From positions 1 to 9,747 of the forward strand of contig JAHFFU010000024.1 in the NCBI GenBank assembly GCA_023247835.1: 9,747 nt of DNA, in the 5' to 3' direction. This DNA comes from Candidatus Bathyarchaeota archaeon (GTDB lineage Archaea; Thermoproteota; Bathyarchaeia; 40CM-2-53-6; FEN-987). Below are positions 6,436 through 9,747 of this stretch, piece after piece. Every line of letters starts with the position of its first letter. Positions within the stretch are counted from its first letter, which is position 1. Below the pieces are notes generated by a model that made no database searches, had not been told where the DNA came from, and saw nothing but the letters and a program-made list of their open reading frames with translations. Made by a program: the position numbers and the translations under genes.

Positions 6436-7065
6436 CTACCATTTGTTCTCGTGGATGAAATTCTCGATCGGGAATCGTTTGGCTTCACTGAACCTCGAGG
6501 AAGGGTAACCCGCGTAAACGATTATGCCGGGCTTTACATAGTCGGGGAGTTGAAGTAACCGCTTCAGTTCAGCCATCCGGAATAATGGGAAAATCGAGAC
6601 CGCTGTCCCTAAGCCCAGGGCCCGCGCCGCCAAAAGCATGTTCTGGACGGCGGGGAATACCGAAGCCCAGTTCGACTGCTCTTCCAACCACGCCCACTCG
6701 TCTGTAAGCCGCTTCGCCCGTTTGGCGTTCAGGCATGCGAGGATGACGACCGGGACCTTGTCCGTGTTTTGTGCGAGCCAGGCTACGGGGTTAGTGGGTG
6801 ATAGGAGTTCAGAGATTCCGTTTTTAGGAATACGAAGGTTAGACTTCGCGTAAGTCTCAAGCCCCTGAACCACAAGCTCGCGGAGCCCCTTCTTGACGGA
6901 AGGGTCGGTGATGAGAACGAATTCCCATGGTTGGGAGTTGCCGCCCGACGGCGCCTTCCCCTCAGCCTCAAGAATCGCTCGTAATTTCTCCGGTTCCACT
7001 GGATCTTCCTTCAGGCGCCGCATACTACGCAGGGTGCTAATCGCCTCTAGAACGGTAACTTCCAA
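6436..7065 (-). CDS. FMN-dependent nitroreductase-family protein
   Basis: A 209-residue protein of the nitroreductase (NfsB/FRP-like) superfamily: homodimeric flavoenzymes that pass electrons from NAD(P)H to nitro compounds, quinones or flavins. Typical features are the N-terminal VLEAISTLRSMRRLKEDPV (residues 5-23) with FMN-phosphate-binding Arg, the APSGGNSQPWEFV loop (38-50), the helix AVQNMLLAARALGLGT (139-154), and the C-terminal IVYAGYPSSR (182-191). No fused domain is visible. The start is TTG at 7065: no ATG or GTG lies upstream before an in-frame stop at 7096-7098, and the first internal Met (residue 15) would remove the conserved N-terminal helix. The physiological substrate cannot be inferred; the protein is soluble. 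It is divergent from a small membrane-protein gene. Confidence 0.88.
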   Translation of the reverse strand: MEVTVLEAISTLRSMRRLKEDPVEPEKLRAILEAEGKAPSGGNSQPWEFVLITDPSVKKGLRELVVQGLETYAKSNLRIPKNGISELLSPTNPVAWLAQNTDKVPVVILACLNAKRAKRLTDEWAWLEEQSNWASVFPAVQNMLLAARALGLGTAVSIFPLFRMAELKRLLQLPDYVKPGIIVYAGYPSSRFSEAKRFPIENFIHENKW

Positions 7066-7094
7066 CCTATCCTCGCCGCACAGAGGAATAGCAA

Positions 7095-7105
7095 ATTATC
7101 TTTAT
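7095..7105 (-). promoter_or_regulatory. TATA-like box for the nitroreductase gene
   Basis: On the minus strand ATAAAGATAAT lies about 30-40 bp upstream of the TTG start at 7065. Transcription would start a few bases before that codon, implying a very short leader. A sequence GAGGATAGG just before the TTG could act as a weak ribosome-binding site if the leader includes it. Confidence 0.42.
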
Positions 7106-7168
7106 GGCTTCAGTGGTATACCAGACTTGGGAAGCCACTGCACACGAACTAAGCCCCGGAACAGGCTT
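7106..7168. repeat. Overlapping inverted repeats between divergent genes
   Basis: CAGTGG (7111-7116) pairs with CCACTG (7135-7140), while the adjacent GGCTTC (7106-7111) pairs with GAAGCC (7131-7136), giving two mutually exclusive stems. The palindrome GGTATACC (7115-7122) is inside, and AAGCC/GGCTT (7151-7155 and 7164-7168) follows. The position between two divergent promoters suits regulator binding or a leader structure. Stems are short, so chance is possible. Confidence 0.3.
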
Positions 7169-7183
7169 CAACTGTCGATGGTC

Positions 7184-7190
7184 TTTAATA
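7184..7190 (+). promoter_or_regulatory. TATA-like box for the small membrane protein
   Basis: TTTAATA has its centre about 38 bp upstream of the ATG at 7225, predicting a start near 7213 and a 12-base leader without Shine-Dalgarno. A weaker CATAAAGG just downstream (7193-7200) would give a leaderless transcript instead. Confidence 0.4.
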
Positions 7191-7224
7191 CCCATAAAGG
7201 CGCCCATCAGTAGCCTGATTAAAA

Positions 7225-7725
7225 ATGGACTCAAAGCAAACTGGACTAGGCATAGTGCAATTCATAGTGTTCCTCGCATTTCAGGCAGGCGTCTTCAACG
7301 CACTCGGGCCGGTGGCTTGGCTTCTTGGCGTTATCATTTTCTCAGTGATCCTATACCTCATCGGTAAGGTAGCTATGCCGAGAAGGCAGCCTCCCCAATC
7401 CGAAGAGCTATGGAAGTTCACTGTCCTCTTTACCGTGGTTATCACAGCGATCGTTTCACTCGGCGCCCCTTTCCTTAGCTCAGTAATGCCTTCAGGGGTT
7501 TCACTGTCTCAATTCACCTCATTCATTCTCGGCTTTTGGCTAATTACTTTCGGCGCGGCTATGTTCGTGACAGGCTGGACAACGAAATGGGCAGTTACGA
7601 CCGCGGTTGGAATAATTTGGGTCTTCTCTGCCGTGTACTTCGCTACAGGGTTACCTGGGTACTTCTACTTCGCGCTAATTACCGGATTCCCCTTCATCAT
7701 ATACGGCCTCATAACAAAAGGCTAA
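7225..7725 (+). CDS. Small multi-pass membrane protein of unknown function
   Basis: A 166-residue, very hydrophobic protein. Candidate membrane helices are at about residues 8-28, 29-50, 64-86, 95-117, 120-140 and 143-163. There is one polar basic loop between helices 2 and 3 (around MPRRQPPQSEE, residues 51-61) and almost no soluble domain. The positive-inside rule would put that loop in the cytoplasm. No transporter or enzyme motif is recognisable. The ATG at 7225 is preceded by TATA-like elements. The gene converges on topoisomerase IB with only 16 bp between stop codons and no obvious U-rich terminator. The frame is credible from its consistent helix pattern; the function is unknown. Confidence 0.75.
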   Translation: MDSKQTGLGIVQFIVFLAFQAGVFNALGPVAWLLGVIIFSVILYLIGKVAMPRRQPPQSEELWKFTVLFTVVITAIVSLGAPFLSSVMPSGVSLSQFTSFILGFWLITFGAAMFVTGWTTKWAVTTAVGIIWVFSAVYFATGLPGYFYFALITGFPFIIYGLITKG

Positions 7726-7741
7726 ACCAAGCTCAATTCGA

Positions 7742-9298
7742 TTAGATCTCAGCAAGACTAGCGTAATTCCGTTGTTTCTCCTCTGCCCACGCGAATCTGG
7801 TTACGAGGGTTTTCGGATAGTACGCCTTCCAATCAAAGCCCACTTTGCGACAAAATGCCACTGGCACTCTCGGGTCAATGTAATTCCTGAGCGAAGTGCC
7901 CAAGTTCCATTTCTTGTTGAGCTTCATCTGTTCCAGGCGAAGCTTCAGTGAAACCTTCCGCTTCGCGACCGCCCTACCTTCTTTACCTTTAAGTGAGCGC
8001 AGCATTTCAAAGCGCTTCTGGTAGGTCTCCTCCCATTTCTTCGGCACTGCCTTCTGGTGGTTCATCAACTGCGCCACGGCCGCGTTCGCTTCCATTAACG
8101 CCATCTTCTTCTCGGCGTCGGAACTCTCGGGTGTGACCTTGCTAGCTTCCAATTGTTGGGTGAAGAGTTGTGTCGCGGAGAATGTGCGGAAGACCTTCGG
8201 GCTGAGGCGGGCCATCGCTTCCGATAGGAATTCGCGTACAGCATCTGTTGTTATCCCGCTAAAGATCCGGCCGCCCTTGCACGCGAACTCCTTCAAGTTC
8301 CTGTAAGCCGCTTGTGACACTGGCAGCTCGCGCTCGAATAGAATTGAATCCTTCCCGAGGAAATGCAACTCCACCTTGGGGGAACTATCATGCAACCGAA
8401 TATGTTCGCTCTGAAGGCTAGTAGCCCCAACTGTTCCGCTCTCAGTCTCTTCTTCATCGCCGACGCGAATTTTGAAAACGTCAATCAGGTAGGCGACAGT
8501 TGCCACTTTCCTGCGTTTCACGTCTTCGCTGGCGAGGTTCTCGGCGATGTGGGCCCGAACCTTGTCGATCGTCGACTCCAACTCTCGCGCCAAGTCGAAT
8601 TTTTCCTGAACGCGTTCCTGTTTCATTGGGGTGGCGTCGTGAAACCAAATGTATTTCACTTTCCCAGACAACTTATCCGTCCACTTCGCAACCCAGAGCT
8701 CACCAGGTCGCCACTCATGTCCCGCCCATTCGCCAGGAGGTGTGGGCGAGTCCGGGCTCAGGTTCAACGTAACATCCTTAGTCGTTATGGCTGATTTCCA
8801 GCGACCTCTCATCGGATGTTTTCCCCGGCCCAAAAATACTGAAGGAGGCTCGACGGCATAGTTGCCTATCTCCATTCTTACACCGTCAATGGTGGCCCAG
8901 CCGTAGCGTTCCTTTCGTTCTTCGCGAACCTTCTTTCTAGCCTGGGCCAGCTCTTTCTTCTCTTCCTTCGACATGTTCGCTTTGCGGGCTCTCTCCGCCC
9001 CAATCCACTTTACAATTGGAGTCCAGTCGAAATCCTCAACGATGATCTTATCCCTGATTCCTAGTGCTTCTGCGAAATCTTTCATGAAATTGGAACAGAA
9101 TGCCCGATCTTCAGCGTAGGGGGTTCCGAATTTCTGTGCGAACTTGACCGCCATTTCTTCCTGCAGAGGAGTTAGCTTGATGGATTTGCCCCGAAAGGAG
9201 ATTGTGAATCCCTTAGGGTTGTAGGGCTCGGGGATCAGAACCCCGTTATGGATTAGCTGGTTGAGCTGGGTCGAAGCCAATGCTTCTTCCTCCTTCAT
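7742..9298 (-). CDS. topIB: DNA topoisomerase IB, eukaryotic type
   Basis: A 518-residue type IB topoisomerase that relaxes positive and negative supercoils by nicking one strand through a 3'-phosphotyrosyl bond. It has the eukaryotic-like N-terminal core (FTISFRGKSIKLTPLQEEMA, residues 31-50; the WATIDGVRMEIGNYAVEPP and GRGKHPMRG region, 134-165) followed by the catalytic core. Catalytic residues are all seen: R278 (KIRVG), K316 (FLGKDS), R371 (KVFRTF), H414 (MNHQK) and Y473 (LRNYIDPR), corresponding to human R488, K532, R590, H632 and Y723. The charged stretch of about 385-465 matches the linker. The long N-terminal extension of eukaryotic TOP1 is absent; residues 100-132 are lysine/arginine-rich. 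The ATG at 9298 is directly upstream of the conserved core. This gene is a hallmark of Thaumarchaeota and relatives, the main clue to host taxonomy. Confidence 0.96.
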   Translation of the reverse strand: MKEEEALASTQLNQLIHNGVLIPEPYNPKGFTISFRGKSIKLTPLQEEMAVKFAQKFGTPYAEDRAFCSNFMKDFAEALGIRDKIIVEDFDWTPIVKWIGAERARKANMSKEEKKELAQARKKVREERKERYGWATIDGVRMEIGNYAVEPPSVFLGRGKHPMRGRWKSAITTKDVTLNLSPDSPTPPGEWAGHEWRPGELWVAKWTDKLSGKVKYIWFHDATPMKQERVQEKFDLARELESTIDKVRAHIAENLASEDVKRRKVATVAYLIDVFKIRVGDEEETESGTVGATSLQSEHIRLHDSSPKVELHFLGKDSILFERELPVSQAAYRNLKEFACKGGRIFSGITTDAVREFLSEAMARLSPKVFRTFSATQLFTQQLEASKVTPESSDAEKKMALMEANAAVAQLMNHQKAVPKKWEETYQKRFEMLRSLKGKEGRAVAKRKVSLKLRLEQMKLNKKWNLGTSLRNYIDPRVPVAFCRKVGFDWKAYYPKTLVTRFAWAEEKQRNYASLAEI

Positions 9299-9389
9299 GG
9301 GCCAGAATCGGGTATCAAATGCCTAATGCCGAATAATCGGTGCTTGTTTAGGTCTTCGTATATGCTGGAGCGCATACCTAACACGTTGC

Positions 9390-9400
9390 ATCATAAAAAT
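9390..9400 (-). promoter_or_regulatory. TATA-like box for topoisomerase IB
   Basis: On the minus strand the T-rich ATTTTTATGAT element lies about 95 bp upstream of the ATG, predicting a start near 9370 and a leader of about 70 bases. A second AT-rich element, GCATATACG (about 9355-9363), is closer and would give a leader of roughly 35 bases. I cannot decide between them. Confidence 0.33.
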
Positions 9401-9401
9401 T

Positions 9402-9450
9402 TACGCAAAAATGCGTAGCGTTCGCTTTGGGGATTTGAAGGCATATCCCC
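9402..9450. repeat. Three successive inverted repeats between tag and topoisomerase IB
   Basis: Reading plus, TACGCA-AAAA-TGCGTA (9402-9417), AGCG-TT-CGCT (9417-9426) and GGGGAT-n10-ATCCCC (9429-9450) follow one another almost without gap. All stems are perfect. On the minus strand they begin four bases after the tag stop codon, and the last is followed by the T-rich AATTTTTAT. This could be a tag transcription terminator or an operator region for the topoisomerase gene. Confidence 0.5.
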
Positions 9451-9454
9451 GTGC

Positions 9455-9747
9455 CTAGCCGAGGTGTGACACTTGTGTGTATCTGAAACAGTTGACTGTG
9501 TGGTCGTTTACCATCCCCACAGCCTGCATGAAAGCGTAGCAAATGGTGGAGCCAACAAACTTGAACCCACGACTTCGCAGGTCTTTACTCATCGCATCCG
9601 ATTCCCCCGTTTTCGCAGGTATTTGCGACAATATTCTGAAACGGTGTTTTATTGGCATGCCCCCTATAAACCTCCAAACGTACTTGTCGAATGATCCGAA
9701 TTCGTTCTGAACTTCTCGGAACTTTTGGGCATTTGTGATTGCCGCCG
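9455..9747 (-). CDS. tag: 3-methyladenine DNA glycosylase I, N-terminal part beyond the window
   Basis: The frame enters from the right edge with no start in the window; the last 97 or so residues are visible. It begins AAITNAQKFREVQNEFGSF and continues through a Trp-containing segment, then PAKTGESDAMSKDLRSRGFK and FVGSTICYAFMQAVGMVNDH, ending CFRYTQVSHLG. This is the characteristic C-terminal half of Tag (about 190 residues in E. coli). Tag excises 3-methyladenine from alkylated DNA by base flipping in a helix-hairpin-helix-like fold. The C-terminal zinc ligands, His and Cys in VNDHTVNC, match E. coli H175 and C179; the N-terminal ligands are off-window. It lies upstream of topoisomerase IB on the same strand, but inverted repeats in the 156-bp gap argue against simple co-transcription. 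The family is mainly bacterial, so transfer is possible. Confidence 0.93.
   Translation of the reverse strand, partial: AAITNAQKFREVQNEFGSFDKYVWRFIGGMPIKHRFRILSQIPAKTGESDAMSKDLRSRGFKFVGSTICYAFMQAVGMVNDHTVNCFRYTQVSHLG

Noticed and set aside
6242..6442. A 66-codon minus-strand frame
   Set aside because: It overlaps the end of the nitroreductase by a few bases, lacks a Shine-Dalgarno, and its composition looks random.
6893..7213. A 106-codon plus-strand frame
   Set aside because: It is mostly antisense to the nitroreductase N-terminus and shows no family pattern or start signal.
8363..8794. A 143-codon open frame on the plus strand
   Set aside because: It lies entirely antisense inside topoisomerase IB, whose frame is strongly supported by family motifs.

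Overview
The window looks like chromosomal DNA from a thaumarchaeon (class Nitrososphaeria) or a close relative. The best evidence is a complete eukaryotic-type DNA topoisomerase IB (7742-9298, minus strand), an enzyme known among archaea mainly from that group. A split glycine dehydrogenase, archaeal TATA-like boxes about 25-30 bp upstream of several starts, nearly leaderless genes, and one strong archaeal Shine-Dalgarno all fit. I see no rRNA, tRNA, CRISPR array, transposase or phage gene. Genes run on both strands, mostly as single units.

Left part (1-2121): a membrane protein cut by the window edge (minus), a 179-residue protein of unknown function (minus), and a divergently transcribed calcineurin-like metallophosphoesterase of 339 residues (plus) with a full set of metal-binding motifs.

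Centre (2122-7065): a two-gene operon of glycine dehydrogenase (P-protein) subunits, gcvPA-gcvPB, overlapping by 4 bp and coupled by a strong Shine-Dalgarno. Both subunits keep the family fold and the PLP lysine, but both have lost several of the most conserved glycine-decarboxylase motifs. They may therefore be a neofunctionalised paralogue pair; neither gcvT nor gcvH is nearby. Converging on the operon is an agmatinase/ureohydrolase-family gene (minus) with all metal ligands intact. After a gap without a convincing gene comes an FMN-dependent nitroreductase-family protein (minus).

Right part (7066-9747): a small six-helix membrane protein (plus) converges on topoisomerase IB (minus). Upstream of topoisomerase IB on the same strand lies the 3' part of tag (3-methyladenine DNA glycosylase I), which runs off the window. 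Between tag and the topoisomerase are three successive inverted repeats and a T-rich stretch, possibly a tag terminator overlapping the topoisomerase promoter.

The most interesting candidate for undescribed biology is the divergent GcvPA/GcvPB-like pair. Its substrate cannot be read from sequence. A link to the neighbouring ureohydrolase is only a hypothesis.
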